Positions 1-13,044 of a stretch of DNA of 64,000 bases are shown here, piece after piece. The notes beneath the pieces are model-generated. The model saw only the letters and a program-made list of their open reading frames with translations, searched no databases and was not told the origin of the DNA. This DNA comes from Nemertoderma westbladi (taxonomy: Eukaryota; Xenacoelomorpha; Nemertodermatida; Nemertodermatidae): positions 1-64,000 of the forward strand of contig JAUCBJ010000412.1 of NCBI GenBank assembly GCA_032718475.1. The letters run 5' to 3'. How positions within the stretch are numbered: the stretch's first letter is position 1; every line of letters starts with the position of its first letter. Made by a program: the position numbers and the translations under genes.

Positions 1-3000
1 CACTAACTCCCAAGTACTGGAGCTGCACTACCTCTCAAGTACCGGAGCTGCACTACCTCCCAATTACCAGAGCTGCACTACCTCCCAAGTACCGGAGCTG
101 CACTACCTCCCAAGTACCAGAGCCGTACTTACTCCCAAGTACCAGAGCCGCACTACCTCCCAAGTACAGGAGTTGCACTACCTCCCAAGTACTGGAGCTG
201 CACTACCTCCCAAGTACCAGAGCCGTACTTCCTCCCAAGTACCAGAGCCGCACTACCTCCCAAGTACAGGAGTTGCACTACCTCCCAAGTACTGGAGCTG
301 CACTACCTCCCAAGTACCAGAGCCGCACTAACTCCCAAGTACTGGAGCTGCACTACCTCTCAAGTACCGGAGCTGCACTACCTCCCAATTACCAGAGCTG
401 CACTACCTCCCAAGTACCGGAGCTGCACTACCTCCCAAGTACCAGAGCCGTACTACCTCCCAAGTACAGGAGTCGCACTACCTCCCAAGTACCAGAGCCG
501 TACTTCCTCCTAAGTACCAGAGCCGCACTACCTCCCAAGTACCAGAGCTGCACTACCTACCAAGTACCGGAGCTGCACTACCTCCCAAGTACCAGAGTCG
601 CACTACCTCCCAAGTACCGGAGACATACTTCCTCCCAAGTACCAGAGCCGCACTACCTCCCAAGTACCAGAGCTGCACTACCTACCAAGTACCGGAGCTG
701 CACTACCTCCCAAGTACCAGAGCCGCACTACCTCCCAAGTACAGGAGTTGCACTACCTCCCAAGTACTGGAGCTGCACTACCTCCCAAGTACCAGAGCCG
801 TACTACCTCCCAAGTACCAGAGCCGTACTTCCTCCTAAGTACCAGAGCCGCACTACCTCCCAAGTACCAGAGCTGCACTACCTACCAAGTACCGGAGCTG
901 CACTACCTCCCAAGTACCAGAGCCGCACTACCTCCCAAGTACAGGAGTTGCACTACCTCCCAAGTACTGGAGCTGCACTACCTCCCAAGTACCAGAGCCG
1001 CACTAACTCCCAAGTACTGGAGCTGCACTACCTCTCAAGTACTGGAGCTGCACTACCTCCCAAGTACCAGAGCCGCACTAACTCCCAAGTACTGGAGCTG
1101 CACTACCTCTCAAGTACCGGAGCTGCACTACCTCCCAATTACCAGAGCTGCACTACCTCCCAAGTACCGGAGCTGCACTACCTCCCAAGTACCAGAGCCG
1201 TACTACCTCCCAAGTACAGGAGTCGCACTACCTCCCAAGTACCAGAGCCGTACTTCCTCCTAAGTACCAGAGCCGCACTACCTCCCAAGTACCAGAGCCG
1301 CACTACCTACCAAGTACCGAAGCCGTACTACCTCCCAAGTACAGGAGTCGCACTACCTCCCAAGTACCGGAGCCGCACTACCTCCCAAGTACCGGAGCCG
1401 TACTACCTCCCAAGTACAGGAGTTGCACTACCTCCCAAGTACTGGAGCTGCACTACCTCCCAAGTACCGGAGCCGCACTACCTCCCAAGTACCAGAGTCG
1501 CACTACCTCCCAAGTACCGGAGACATACTTCCTCCCAAGTACCGGAGCCGCACTACCTCCCAAGTACTGGAGACATACTTCCTCCCAAGTACTGGAGCTG
1601 CACTACCTCCCAAGTACCGGAGCCGTACTACCTCCCAAGTACTGGAGCTGCACTACCTCCCAAGTACCGGAGCCGCACTACCTCCCAAGTACCAGAGCCG
1701 CACTACCTCCCAAGTACCGGAGCCGCACTACCTCCCAAGTACCAGAGCCTTACTACCTCCCAAGTACAGGAGTCGCACTACCTCCCAAGTACAGGAGTCG
1801 CACTACCTCCCAAGTACTGGAGTCGCACTACCTCCCAAGTACCGGAGACATACTTCCTCCCAAGTACCGGAGCCGCACTACCTCCCAAGTACTGGAGACA
1901 TACTTCCTCCCAAGTACCGGAGCCGCACTACCTCCCAAGTACTGGAGACATACTTCCTCCCAAGTACTGGAGCTGCACTACCTCCCAAGTACCGGAGCCG
2001 TACTACCTCCCAAGTACTGGAGCTGCACTACCTCCCAAGTACCGGAGCCGTACTACCTCCCAAGTACCAGAGTCGCACTACCTCCCAAGTACCGGAGACA
2101 TACTTCCTCCCAAGTACCGGAGCCGCACTACCTCCCAAGTACTGGAGACATACTTCCTCCCAAGTACCGGAGCCGCACTACCTCCCAAGTACTGGAGACA
2201 TACTTCCTCCCAAGTACTGGAGCTGCACTACCTCCCAAGTACCGGAGCCGTACTACCTCCCAAGTACTGGAGCTGCACTACCTCCCAAGTACCGGAGCCG
2301 TACTACCTCCCAAGTACCAGAGTCGCACTACCTCCCAAGTACCGGAGACATACTTCCTCCCAAGTACCGGAGCCGCACTACCTCCCAAGTACTGGAGACA
2401 TACTTCCTCCCAAGTACTGGAGCTGCACTACCTCCCAAGTACCGGAGCCGTACTACCTCCCAAGTACTGGAGCTGCACTACCTCCCAAGTACCGGAGCCG
2501 CACTACCTCCCAAGTACCAGAGCCGCACTACCTCCCAAGTACCGGAGCCGCACTACCTCCCAAGTACCAGAGCCTTACTACCTCCCAAGTACAGGAGTCG
2601 CACTACCTCCCAAGTACAGGAGTCGCACTACCTCCCAAGTACTGGAGTCGCACTACCTCCCAAGTACCGGAGACATACTTCCTCCCAAGTACCGGAGCCG
2701 CACTACCTCCCAAGTACTGGAGACATACTTCCTCCCAAGTACTGGAGCTGCACTACCTCCCAAGTACCGGAGCCGCACTACCTCCCAAGTACCAGAGCCG
2801 CACTACCTCCCAAGTACTGGAGCTGCACTACCTCCCAAGTACCGGAGCCGCACTACCTCCCAAGTACCAGAGTCGCACTACCTCCCAAGTACCGGAGACA
2901 TACTTCCTCCCAAGTACCGGAGCCGCACTACCTCCCAAGTACTGGAGACATACTTCCTCCCAAGTACTGGAGCTGCACTACCTCCCAAGTACCGGAGCCG

Positions 3001-6000
3001 CACTACCTCCCAAGTACCGGAGCCGTACTACCTCCCAAGTACTGGAGCTGCACTACCTCCCAAGTACCGGAGCCGCACTACCTCCCAAGTACCGGAGTCG
3101 CACTACCTCCCAAGTACCGGAGCCGTACTACCTCCCAAGTACTGGAGCTGCACTACCTCCCAAGTACCGGAGCCGCACTACCTCCCAAGTACCGGAGCCG
3201 TACTACCTCCCAAGTACCGGAGCCGTACTACCTCCCAAGTACTGGAGCTGCACTACCTCCCAAGTACCGGAGCCGCACTACCTCCCAAGTACCGGAGCCG
3301 TACTACCTCCCAAGTACCGGAGCCGTACTACCTCCCAAGTACCGGAGCCGCACTACCTCCCAAGTACCGGAGTCGCACTACCTCCCAAGTACCGGAGCCG
3401 TACTACCTCCCAAGTACTGGAGCTGCACTACCTCCCAAGTACCGGAGCCGCACTACCTCCCAAGTACCGGAGCCGCACTACCTCCCAAGTACCGGAGTCG
3501 CACTACCTCCCAAGTACCGGAGCCGTACTACCTCCCAAGTACAGGAGTCGCACTACCTCCCAAGTACCAGAGTCGCACTACCTCCCAAGTACCGGAGACA
3601 TACTTCCTCCCAAGTACTGGAGCTGCACTACCTCCCAAGTACCGGAGCCGCACTACCTCCCAAGTACCGGAGCCGTACTACCTCCCAAGTACCAGAGCCG
3701 TACTACCTCCCAAGTACAGGAGTCGCACTACCTCCCAAGTACCGGAGACATACTTCCTCCCAAGTACCAGAGCCGCACTAACTCCCAAGTACTGGAGCTG
3801 CACTACCTCCCAAGTACCGAAGCCGCACTACCTCCCAAGTACAGGAGTTGCACTACCTCCCAAGTACCAGAGCTGTACTACCTCCCAAGTACCAGAGCCG
3901 TACTTCCTCCCAAGTACCGGAGCTGCACTACTTACCAAGTACTGGAGCTGCACTACCTCCCAAGTACTGGAGCTGCACTACCTCCCAAGTACCGGAGCTG
4001 CACTACCTCCCAAGTACAGGAGTCGCACTACCTCCCAAGTACTGGAGCTGCACTACCTCCCAAGTACTGGAGCCGTACTTCCTCCCAAGTACCGGAGCTG
4101 CACTACCTCCCAAGTACTGGAGCTGCACTACCTCCCAAGTACTGGAGCTGCACTACCTCCCAAGTACTGGAGCCGTACTTCCTCCCAAGTACCGGAGCCT
4201 CACTACCTCCCAAGTACAGGAGTCGCACTACCTCCCAAGTACCGGAGACATACTTCCTCCCAAGTACTGGAGCTGCACTACCTCCCAAGTACCGGAGCCG
4301 CACTACCTCCCAAGTACCAGAGCCGTACTACCTCCCAAGTACAGGAGTCGCACTACCTCCCAAGTACAGGAGTCGCACTACCTCCCAAGTATTGGAGCCG
4401 CACTACCTCCCAAGTACCAGAGCCGTACTACCCCCCAAGTACCAGAGCCCTACTTCCTCCCAAGTACTGGAGCTGCACTACCTCCCAAGTACCAGAGCCG
4501 CACTACCTCCCAAGTACCGGAGCTGCACTACCTCCCAAGTACAGGAGTTGCACTACCTCCCAAGTACCAGAGCCGCACTACCTCCCAAGTACCGAAGCCG
4601 TACTACCTCCCAAGTACAGGAGTTGCACTACCTCCCAAGTACCGGAGCTGCACTACCTCCCAAGTACAGGAGTTGCACTACCTCCCAAATACAGGAGTTG
4701 CACTACCTCCCAAGTACCGAAGCCGCACTACCTCCCAAGTACAGGAGTTGCACTACCTCCCAAGTACCGGAGCTGCACTACCTCCCAAGTACAGGAGTTG
4801 CACTACCTCCCAAATACAGGAGCTGCACTACCTCCCAAGTACCGAAGCCGCACTACCTCCCAAGTACAGGAGTTGCACTACCTCCCAAGTACCAGAGCTG
4901 TACTACCTCCCAAGTACCAGAGCCGCACTACCTCCCAAGTACCGAAGCCGTACTACTCCCCAAGTACCGGAGCCGCACTACCTCCCAAGTACAGGAGTTG
5001 CACTACCTCCCAAGTACCAGAGCCGCACTACCTCCCAAGTACCGAAGCCGTACTACCTCCCAAGTACAGGAGTTGCACTACCTCCCAAGTACCGGAGCTG
5101 CACTACCTCCCAAGTACAGGAGTTGCACTACCTCCCAAATACAGGAGTTGCACTACCTCCCAAGTACCGAAGCCGCACTACCTCCCAAGTACAGGAGTTG
5201 CACTACCTCCCAAGTACCGGAGCTGCACTACCTCCCAAGTACAGGAGTTGCACTACCTCCCAAATACAGGAGCTGCACTACCTCCCAAGTACCGAAGCCG
5301 CACTACCTCCCAAGTACAGGAGTTGCACTACCTCCCAAGTACCGGAGCTGCACTACCTCCCAAGTACAGGAGTCGCACTACCTCCCAAGTACCGGAGACA
5401 TACTTCCTCCCAAGTACTGGAGCCGCACTAACTCCCAAGTACTGGAGCTGCACTACCTCCCAAGTACCGAAGCCGCACTACCTCCCAAGTACAGGAGTTG
5501 CACTACCTCCCAAGTACCAGAGCTGTACTACCTCCCAAGTACCAGAGCCGTACTTCCTCCCAAGTACCGGAGCTGCACTACTTACCAAGTACTGGAGCTG
5601 CACTACCTCCCAAGTACCGGAGCTGCACTACCTCCCAAGTACAGGAGTCGCACTACCTCCCAAGTACCGGAGACATACTTCCTCCCAAGTACTGGAGCTG
5701 CACTACCTCCCAAGTACCGGAGCCGCACTACCTCCCAAGTACCAGAGCCGTACTACCTCCCAAGTACAGGAGTCGCACTACCTCCCAAGTACAGGAGTCG
5801 CACTACCTCCCAAGTATTGGAGCTGCACTACCTCTCAAGTACCGGAGCTGCACTACCTCCCAAGTACCAGAGCCGCACTACCTCCCAAGTACCGAAGCCG
5901 TACTACCTCCCAATTACCGGAGCTGCACTACCTCCCAAGTACCAGAGCCGTACTACCTCCCAAGTACAGGAGTTGCACTACCTCCCAAGTACTGGAGCTG

Positions 6001-7280
6001 CACTACCTCCCAAGTACAGGAGTTGCACTACCTCCCAAGTACCGGAGCTGCACTACCTCTCAAGTACCGGAGCTGCACTACCTCCCAAGTACCAGAGCCG
6101 CACTACCTCCCAAGTACCGAAGCCGTACTACCTCCCAATTACCGGAGCTGCACTACCTCCCAAGTACCAGAGCCGTACTACCTCCCAAGTACAGGAGTTG
6201 CACTACCTCCCAAGTACCGGAGCTGCACTACCTCCCAAGTACCGGAGCTGCACTACCTCCCAAGTACAGGAGTTGCACTACCTCCCAAGTACCAGAGCCG
6301 CACTACCTCCCAAGTACAGGAGTTGCACTACCTCCCAAGTACCGGAGCTGCACTACCTCTCAAGTACCGGAGCTGCACTACCTCCCAAGTACCAGAGCCG
6401 CACTACCTCCCAAGTACCGAAGCCGTACTACCTCCCAATTACCGGAGCTGCACTACCTCCCAAGTACCAGAGCCGTACTACCTCCCAAGTACAGGAGTTG
6501 CACTACCTCCCAAGTACCGGAGCTGCACTACCTCCCAAGTACAGGAGTTGCACTACCTCCCAAGTACCAGAGCCGCCCTACCTCCCAAGTACCGAAGCCG
6601 TACTACCTCCCAATTACCGGAGCTGCACTACCTCCCAAGTACCAGAGCCGTACTACCTCCCAATTACCGGAGCTGCACTACCTCCCAAGTACAGGAGTTG
6701 CACTACCTCCCAAGTACCGGAGCCGCACTACCTCCCAAGTACAGGAGTTGCACTACCTCCCAAGTACTGGAGCTGCACTACCTCCCAAGTGCCAGAGCCG
6801 TACTTCCTCCCAAGTACCAGAGCCGCACTACCTCCCAAGTACAGGAGTTGCACTACCTCCCAAGTACCGGAGCCGCACTACCTCCCAAGTACAGGAGTTG
6901 CACTACCTCCCAAGTACAGGAGTTGCACTACCTCCCAAGTACCAGAGCTGCACTACCTCCCAAGTACCAGAGCCGTACTTCCTCCCAAGTACCGGAGCCG
7001 CACTACCTCCCAAGTACCAGAGCCGTACTTCCTCCCAAGTACCAGAGCCGCACTACCTCCCAAGTACAGGAGTTGCACTACCTCCCAAGTACCGGAGCCG
7101 TACTACCTACCAAGTACCAGAGCCTTACTACCTCCCAAGTACAGGAGTCGCACTACCTCCCAAGTACAGGAGTCGCACTACCTCCCAAGTACCGGAGCCG
7201 TACTACCTCCCAAGTACCAGAGCCGTACTTCCTCCCAAGTACAGGAGTTGCACTACCTCCCAAGTACCGAAGCCGTACTA
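1..7280. repeat. 25-bp minisatellite, main block
   Basis: This is an uninterrupted tandem array of a 25-bp unit whose most constant part is CACTACCTCCCAAGTAC, followed by a variable CGGAGCTG/CAGAGCCG-like part. The array runs off the left edge of the window. Because 25 is not a multiple of 3 and the unit lacks stop codons on the plus strand, all three plus frames stay open for thousands of bases with a 25-residue peptide period; these frames are array artefacts, not genes. Larger duplicated blocks are visible. About 290 bp at 4559-4850 recurs at 5009-5300 (18 units away). The stretch near 3768-3950 recurs near 5418-5600 (66 units away). A block near 1976-2220 recurs directly after itself. This is the pattern expected from unequal exchange. 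Confidence 0.98.
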
Positions 7281-7730
7281 TTATTTATTTATTTATTTAT
7301 TTCCTCCAAAATTATAAAATAAAAATAACGCACAATACCCTACAAAATTGATTGCTGGGTTGATTGGTGTGAGCTTCCGCTATAGCATAGCTAGTGTAGT
7401 TTTAGCTCACCCCTGCATCTGGAGAGTTCTAGAATGTTTAAAGTAAATTTAATTATACAGATAGGTGGGTGCGCGCGGTGCGGTTGACTGCTGTCGGAAT
7501 TTTATAAATATTTGTTTTTTCCTGCATGTAAAAAAATAAATTTGTGGTATGTACAAGACTGCATAGCAAACTGATGATAACCAATAGGGGAGAATGTATA
7601 TGTAAAGAAAAAAAGTATGAAACTATATATATGACGCAAAATATGTAAAGGAAAATATATTTATATAACGCAAGTTGTTGATAACCAATTGGGGAGAATG
7701 TATATGAAAAAAGGATAATTAAAAAATCGT
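7281..7730. other. AT-rich interruption of the minisatellite
   Basis: The array breaks off inside a unit at a TTTA microsatellite and resumes at about 7731. The inserted sequence is AT-rich, unlike the array. It contains a short direct repeat: a stretch beginning GATAACCAAT near 7574 recurs near 7679. No coding potential, clear terminal repeats or target duplication could be seen. It is probably an old insertion. Confidence 0.6.
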
Positions 7731-10166
7731 ACCAGAGCCGCACTACCTCCCAAGTACAGGAGTTGCACTACCTCCCAAGTACCAGAGCCGTACTTCCTCC
7801 CAAGTACCAGAGCCGCACTACCTCCCAAGTACAGGAGTTGCACTACCTCCCAAGTACCGGAGCCGCACTACCTCCCAAGTACAGGAGTTGCACTACCTCG
7901 CAAGTACTGGAGCTGCACTACCTCCCAAGTACCGAAGCCGTACTACCTCCCAAGTACAGGAGTTGCACTACCTCCCAAGTACCAGAGCCGCACTACCTCC
8001 CAAGTACAGGAGTTGCACTACCTCCCAAGTACCAGAGCTGCACTACCTCCCAAGTACCAGAGCCGCACTAACTCCCAAGTACCAGAGCTGCACTACCTAC
8101 CAAGTACTGGAGCTGCACTACCTCCCAAGTACTGGAGCTGCACTACCTCCCAAGTACCAGAGCCGTACTTCCTCCCAAGTACCGGAGCCGCACTACCTCC
8201 CAAGTACTGGATCTGCACTACCTCCCAAGTACCGGAGCCGCACTACCTCCCAAGTACCAGAGCGGCACTACCTCCCAAGTACCGGAGCTGCACTAACTCC
8301 CAAGTACCAGAGCTGCACTACCTCCCAAGTACTGGAGCTGCACTACCTACCAAGTACTGGAGCTGCACTACCTCCCAAGTACTGGAGCTGCACTACCTCC
8401 CAAGTACCAGAGCCGTACTTCCTCCCAAGTACCGGAGCCGCACTACCTCCCAAGTACTGGATCTGCACTACCTCCCAAGTACCGGAGCCGCACTACCTCC
8501 CAAGTACCAGAGCTGCACTACCTCCCAAGTACCAGAGCCGCACTAACTCCCAAGTACCAGAGCTGCACTACCTACCAAGTACTGGAGCTGCACTACCTCC
8601 CAAGTACTGGAGCTGCACTACCTCCCAAGTACCAGAGCCGTACTTCCTCCCAAGTACCGGAGCCGCACTACCTCCCAAGTACTGGATCTGCACTACCTCC
8701 CAAGTACCGGAGCCGCACTACCTCCCAAGTACCAGAGCGGCACTACCTCCCAAGTACCGGAGCTGCACTACCTCCCAAGTGCTAGAGCCGTACTACCTCC
8801 CAAGTACCGGAGCCGTACTTCCTCCCAAGTACCGGAGCTGTACTACCTCCCAAGTACTGGAGCTGCACTACCTCCCAAGTACCAGAGTCGCACTACCTCC
8901 CAAGTACAGGAGTCGCACTTCCTCCCAAGTACTGGAGCTGCACTACCTCCCAAGTACCAGAGCCGTACTTCCTCCCAAGTACCAGAGCCGCACTACCTCC
9001 CAAGTACAGGAGTTGCACTACCTCCCAAGTACAGGAGTTGCACTACCTCCCAAGTACCAGAGCTGCACTACCTCCCAAGTACCAGAGCCGCACTAACTCC
9101 CAAGTACTGGAGCTGCACTACCTCTCAAGTACCGGAGCTGCACTACCTCCCAAATACCGGAGCCGCACTACCTCCCAAGTACTGGAGCTGCACTACCTCC
9201 CAAGTACCGGAGCTGCACTATCTCCCAAGTACCGAAGCCGTACTACCTCCCAAGTACCGGAGCCGCACTACCTCCCAAGTACCGGAGCTGCACTACCTCC
9301 CAAGTACCGGAGCTGCACTACCTCCCAAGTACTGGAGCTGCACTACCTCCCAAGTACCAGAGCCGCACTACCTCCCAAGTACCGGAGCCGCACTACCTCC
9401 CAAGTACCGGAGCTGCACTACCTCCCAAGTACCGGAGCCGCACTACTTCCCAAGTACCGGAGCTGCACTACCTCCCAAGTACCGGAGCCGTACTACCTCC
9501 CAAGTACCGGAGCCGTACTTCCTCCCAAGTACCGGAGCTGCACTACCTCCCAAGTACTGGAGCTGCACTACCTCCCAAGTACCAGAGCCGCACTACCTCC
9601 CAAGTACCGGAGCCGCACTACCTCCCAAGTACCGGAGCTGCACTACCTCCCAAGTACCAGAGCCGCACTACCTCCCAAGTACCGGAGCTGCACTACCTCC
9701 CAAGTACCGGAGTCGCACTACCTCCCAAGTACCGGAGCCATACTACCTCCCAAGGACCGGAGCCGCACTATCTCCCAAGTACCGGAGCCGCACTACCTCC
9801 CAAGTACCGGAGCTGCACTACCTCCCAAGTACCAGAGCCGCACTACCTCCCAAGTACCGGAGCTGCACTACCTCCCAAGTACCGGAGTCGCACTACCTCC
9901 CAAGTACCGGAGCCATACTACCTCCCAAGGACCGGAGCCGCACTATCTCCCAAGTACCGAAGCCGTACTACCTACCAAGTACAGGAGCCGCACTACCTCC
10001 CAAGTACCGGAGCCGCACTTCCTCCCAAGTACTGAAGCTGCACTACCTCCCAAGTACCGGAGCCGCACTACCTCCCAAGTACCAGAGCCGCACTACCTCC
10101 CAAGTACCGGAGCTGCACTACCTCCCAAGTACCAAAGCCACACTACCTCCCAAGTACCGGAGCTGC
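7731..10166. repeat. 25-bp minisatellite, second block
   Basis: The same 25-bp family continues after the interruption and ends at about 10166 in a C-rich stretch. It has its own larger duplications: a block marked by the rare variant GGATCTGCAC occurs near 8210, 8460 and 8685. The last kilobase contains more degenerate units, for example units with CCAAGGACC near 9754 and 9929, as is usual at array edges. Confidence 0.97.
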
Positions 10167-11045
10167 AGCCCCCCCTTCCCCAAGTCTCTTGTTTTCTATT
10201 GTCGATTAGTTCTCTTCTGTTGGTAAAGATATTTACGTACGGGGTTTCGGGAAACTTCTTTCCATCCCCCCTTTGCGCTTCCAAACCTTTAGTGCAAACA
10301 CAAAGATGAATTCGCATCGCTACTCTTATTAGCTAAAGACTACGCTAGCGAGTGCAAGAACGAAACATATTTTCTTGAACTCAACGTAATAATAGAAAGG
10401 CGAACGAAGGGAGCTGTAAATTTCTCAAATTGTTGTTGAAATTGCTAATTTTGCTGATTTTTCTGACAAGTGTAATTTTCTTGTGCATAAGTGTTGTTTC
10501 TTCGATTGATTGGTATCTTCTGCATCTGCAGTAATAGACCAGCAGGGACTGCATAACAGCATAGGCTCTACTGCTTCCCTGAATAAATTTACCTTCATGA
10601 AAGTGTTACTCCAGCTGATTTCCATGGCCCTTTATAATTTATTGAACTCCGGAATAAATTTGGGTTTTGCATGAAAATAAAAATATCCATCTCCTTATAT
10701 GAAATACGTATAATTGACTCCACTCGCTGACTTTTATAAATTATAAATATCTCATCACGGGATTGCCATGTAATAAGTAGTTATTGTTTTGATATACAAG
10801 GCAATTCTCGGAGCGCAGATTCAGGACCTCTTTGTTGGACAGACATTGACTGTGTTTATTAGTTAAACTTACAAGTTTATTAGTATGATGGATATTTATC
10901 GGCATTTCTGCCGTGTGAAAAGACAAAAATATCATTTCGAGTAAAACTAAAATTGCTGTTTGCCTTCAGATTTTGATGATGTTCGTAAATTAGTAATATT
11001 TTATAAACCTACGTAATTTGGGGTTGGGAAATATTTCTACGTTAT
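10167..11045. other. Non-coding spacer with a LINE relic
   Basis: This is AT-rich sequence between the minisatellite and the palindrome-bearing TIR element. Apart from a decayed reverse-transcriptase fragment on the minus strand near 10480-10590, nothing was recognised. Confidence 0.5.
10480..10590 (-). pseudogene. LINE reverse transcriptase relic
   Basis: The minus-strand translation contains LFREAVEPMLLCSPCWS followed by an AEDT-like stretch. This closely resembles LFRAAVVPVLLYGSPCWA in the larger reverse transcriptase at 11282-13009. Only about 35 codons are recognisable, with no flanking RT motifs, so it is a decayed fragment of the same or a sister LINE family. Confidence 0.5.
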
Positions 11046-11097
11046 ATACGGAGCCCTAAGAGGACATGAAATCATCGTTTTTTTTACTAATATAAAT

Positions 11098-11240
11098 ATA
11101 TATTAAGTTAGAAGACACATGCCGCTAACTCAATATATTGAGTTAGCGAGCACGTGTCTTCTAACTCAATATATTGAGTTAGCGGACATGTGTCTTCTAA
11201 CTTAATATATTGAGTTAGTGGACATGTGTCTTCTAACACA
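11098..11240. repeat. Left palindrome array of the TIR element
   Basis: Three to four 36-bp units, each with the 18-bp palindrome AACTCAATATATTGAGTT and the spacer GACATGTGTCTTCTAAC. The first unit is partly inverted relative to the others, so the block can fold on itself. Confidence 0.85.
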
Positions 11241-11281
11241 ATCATCCCATACGGCAATCATCCCAGGCATGGAAATCAATC

Positions 11282-13009
11282 AATCTGCTTACTGGGCGGA
11301 AAAGCCAACCAACCACCAAGGTTAAGGCTGAATCACCAGCCGATCGCCTCAATGGTTGGAAAGCCAACTTTGAAAAGCTCCTCAATAATGACAGGGTATT
11401 GCCTGATAACTTTATAGAAGTAAAAGTGTCTGAGTCTGTACTCCCAGATATTCCCATTGGCGATATCTCCTTTGCAGAAGTGAAGGCTGCTGCAAAGAGC
11501 ATTAAGACCAATCGTGCCAGTGGAGTAGATGGTGTTCCCCCTGAGGTCTTTAAAATACCTGAGTGTTTAAAGCTCATCTATCCCATCATAGTAGACATGT
11601 ACCGAACAACAAGAGTCCCACAAGAAATGAAAACAAATAAGTTGGTGCCAGTTCCCAAGAAGGGCAACCTAACACTCTATGGTTCTTTTCGGGGAATCTC
11701 ATTGATCTCGATTGCTGCAAAGCTATACAATAGGATTCTATTAAATCGCATCAAGGATCCCATTGAGAGACTGCTCCGTGGAAATCAGAATGGGTTCCGT
11801 AAAGGTCGTGGGACCATGGAGCCCATTTTGGCACTTAGAAGGATAATTGAAGAATTATCAAAAAAGAAAGACAGGCATCTGGCTGTTATCTTTGTTGACT
11901 TCTTCAAGGCCTTTGATTCACTCTCTCGCTCACGTATGTTCAGCATACTTTCATTATATGGGATTCCTGATGAAATTATTGCAGCAATCAGATCAGTATA
12001 CGATGGTTCGACAACATTTGTGTCTACTGTTGACGGTGATACAGAACCATTTGAAGTGTTATGGGGCGTCCTCCAAGGAGACACACTTGCACCATTCTTG
12101 TTCATTATTGTGGTTGACTATGTTCTACGCATGTCCTTAGATCATCATAATGATGATGGGGTGATGATAACTCCACCTACTGGCTCCAGAAGTCGCGGAA
12201 ATCCTGCCAAGTACCTAACTGATCTAGACTTTGCTGATGACTTAGGAGTACTCTCAGAATCATTAGAGGGAGCCCAACGGCTCCTCAGCTCATTAGAACA
12301 TGCTGCTTCTAGTGTTGGTCTTTTTATTAACTCCAGAAAGACCAAAATTCTGACCGTTAACTTTGAAAGTCCTCAGCAAGTCTCTGATCGGATGAGCATA
12401 AGCTCAAAGGATGGTATGCTTGAGCATGTGGACGACTTCTGTTACCTGGGATCATGGATCCGGAAGTCAGGTGAGGACCTTCGAATACGCAAGGGAAAGG
12501 CATGGGCAGCCTTGAATAGGCTTTCCAGGATTTGGAAGTCACCGAGAATTAATCGGAAACTTAAGGTCCGATTATTTAGAGCAGCAGTAGTTCCAGTACT
12601 CCTCTACGGGAGTCCATGCTGGGCTCTAACTGCTGAGGACACCAAATCTCTGGATGGCACATTCACAAGAATGCTACGCCGGGTTCATTGTGTCAAGTAC
12701 AATGCACACATCTCCAACCAGACACTATATAACATTGGAGGTGTCTTATTGGTTCCCCCAAGCTTGACACTAGAACAAAATCGCCTCCGCTTTGCAGGAC
12801 ATTTCTTTCGCCGTGAGGACCAGCCAGTGCATAATCTTGTACTTTGGCAGCCTCATGGAGTGAATAAGCATGGTGGACAGCCCATAACTTTCTTGAGACG
12901 CATCTTAAAGGACACTGGCCTTAAAGATGCGGATGATCTAGCAAATGTCATGGGTGATAGGGAGTTGTGGCGGTGCAATTTTGTTGACAAGCCGGCACAG
13001 CATTCTTAA
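11282..13009 (+). CDS. LINE-type reverse transcriptase, 5'-truncated
   Basis: This frame encodes the RT and post-RT region of a non-LTR retrotransposon. In order it shows an SGVDGVPPEVF segment (11520), FRGISLISIAAKL (11690), NGFRKGRGTMEPIL (11790), the catalytic-A region FVDFFKAFDSLSR (11895), GVLQGDTLAPFLF (12065), and the catalytic FADD box (12231). A post-RT region ending in LYGSPCWALTAED (12600) follows. There is no plausible ATG near the start; coding similarity begins around 11282 and the N-terminal endonuclease is absent, so the element is truncated. The frame is otherwise intact for about 575 codons. It sits inside the palindrome-bearing TIR element and reads towards the long array. 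The RT clade cannot be fixed by eye. Confidence 0.85.
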   Translation, partial: NLLTGRKSQPTTKVKAESPADRLNGWKANFEKLLNNDRVLPDNFIEVKVSESVLPDIPIGDISFAEVKAAAKSIKTNRASGVDGVPPEVFKIPECLKLIYPIIVDMYRTTRVPQEMKTNKLVPVPKKGNLTLYGSFRGISLISIAAKLYNRILLNRIKDPIERLLRGNQNGFRKGRGTMEPILALRRIIEELSKKKDRHLAVIFVDFFKAFDSLSRSRMFSILSLYGIPDEIIAAIRSVYDGSTTFVSTVDGDTEPFEVLWGVLQGDTLAPFLFIIVVDYVLRMSLDHHNDDGVMITPPTGSRSRGNPAKYLTDLDFADDLGVLSESLEGAQRLLSSLEHAASSVGLFINSRKTKILTVNFESPQQVSDRMSISSKDGMLEHVDDFCYLGSWIRKSGEDLRIRKGKAWAALNRLSRIWKSPRINRKLKVRLFRAAVVPVLLYGSPCWALTAEDTKSLDGTFTRMLRRVHCVKYNAHISNQTLYNIGGVLLVPPSLTLEQNRLRFAGHFFRREDQPVHNLVLWQPHGVNKHGGQPITFLRRILKDTGLKDADDLANVMGDRELWRCNFVDKPAQHS

Positions 13010-13044
13010 AAATGCAGCTGCAATGCAGCATGCCGATCCTAGTA

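Noticed and set aside
273-7322. A 2349-codon open frame and several other very long overlapping frames
   Set aside because: They are produced by the stop-free 25-bp minisatellite; all three plus frames are equally open, and the frame simply runs into the AT-rich interruption.
1-10166. CRISPR-like array
   Set aside because: The units are directly adjacent with no unique spacers, and the genome is eukaryotic.
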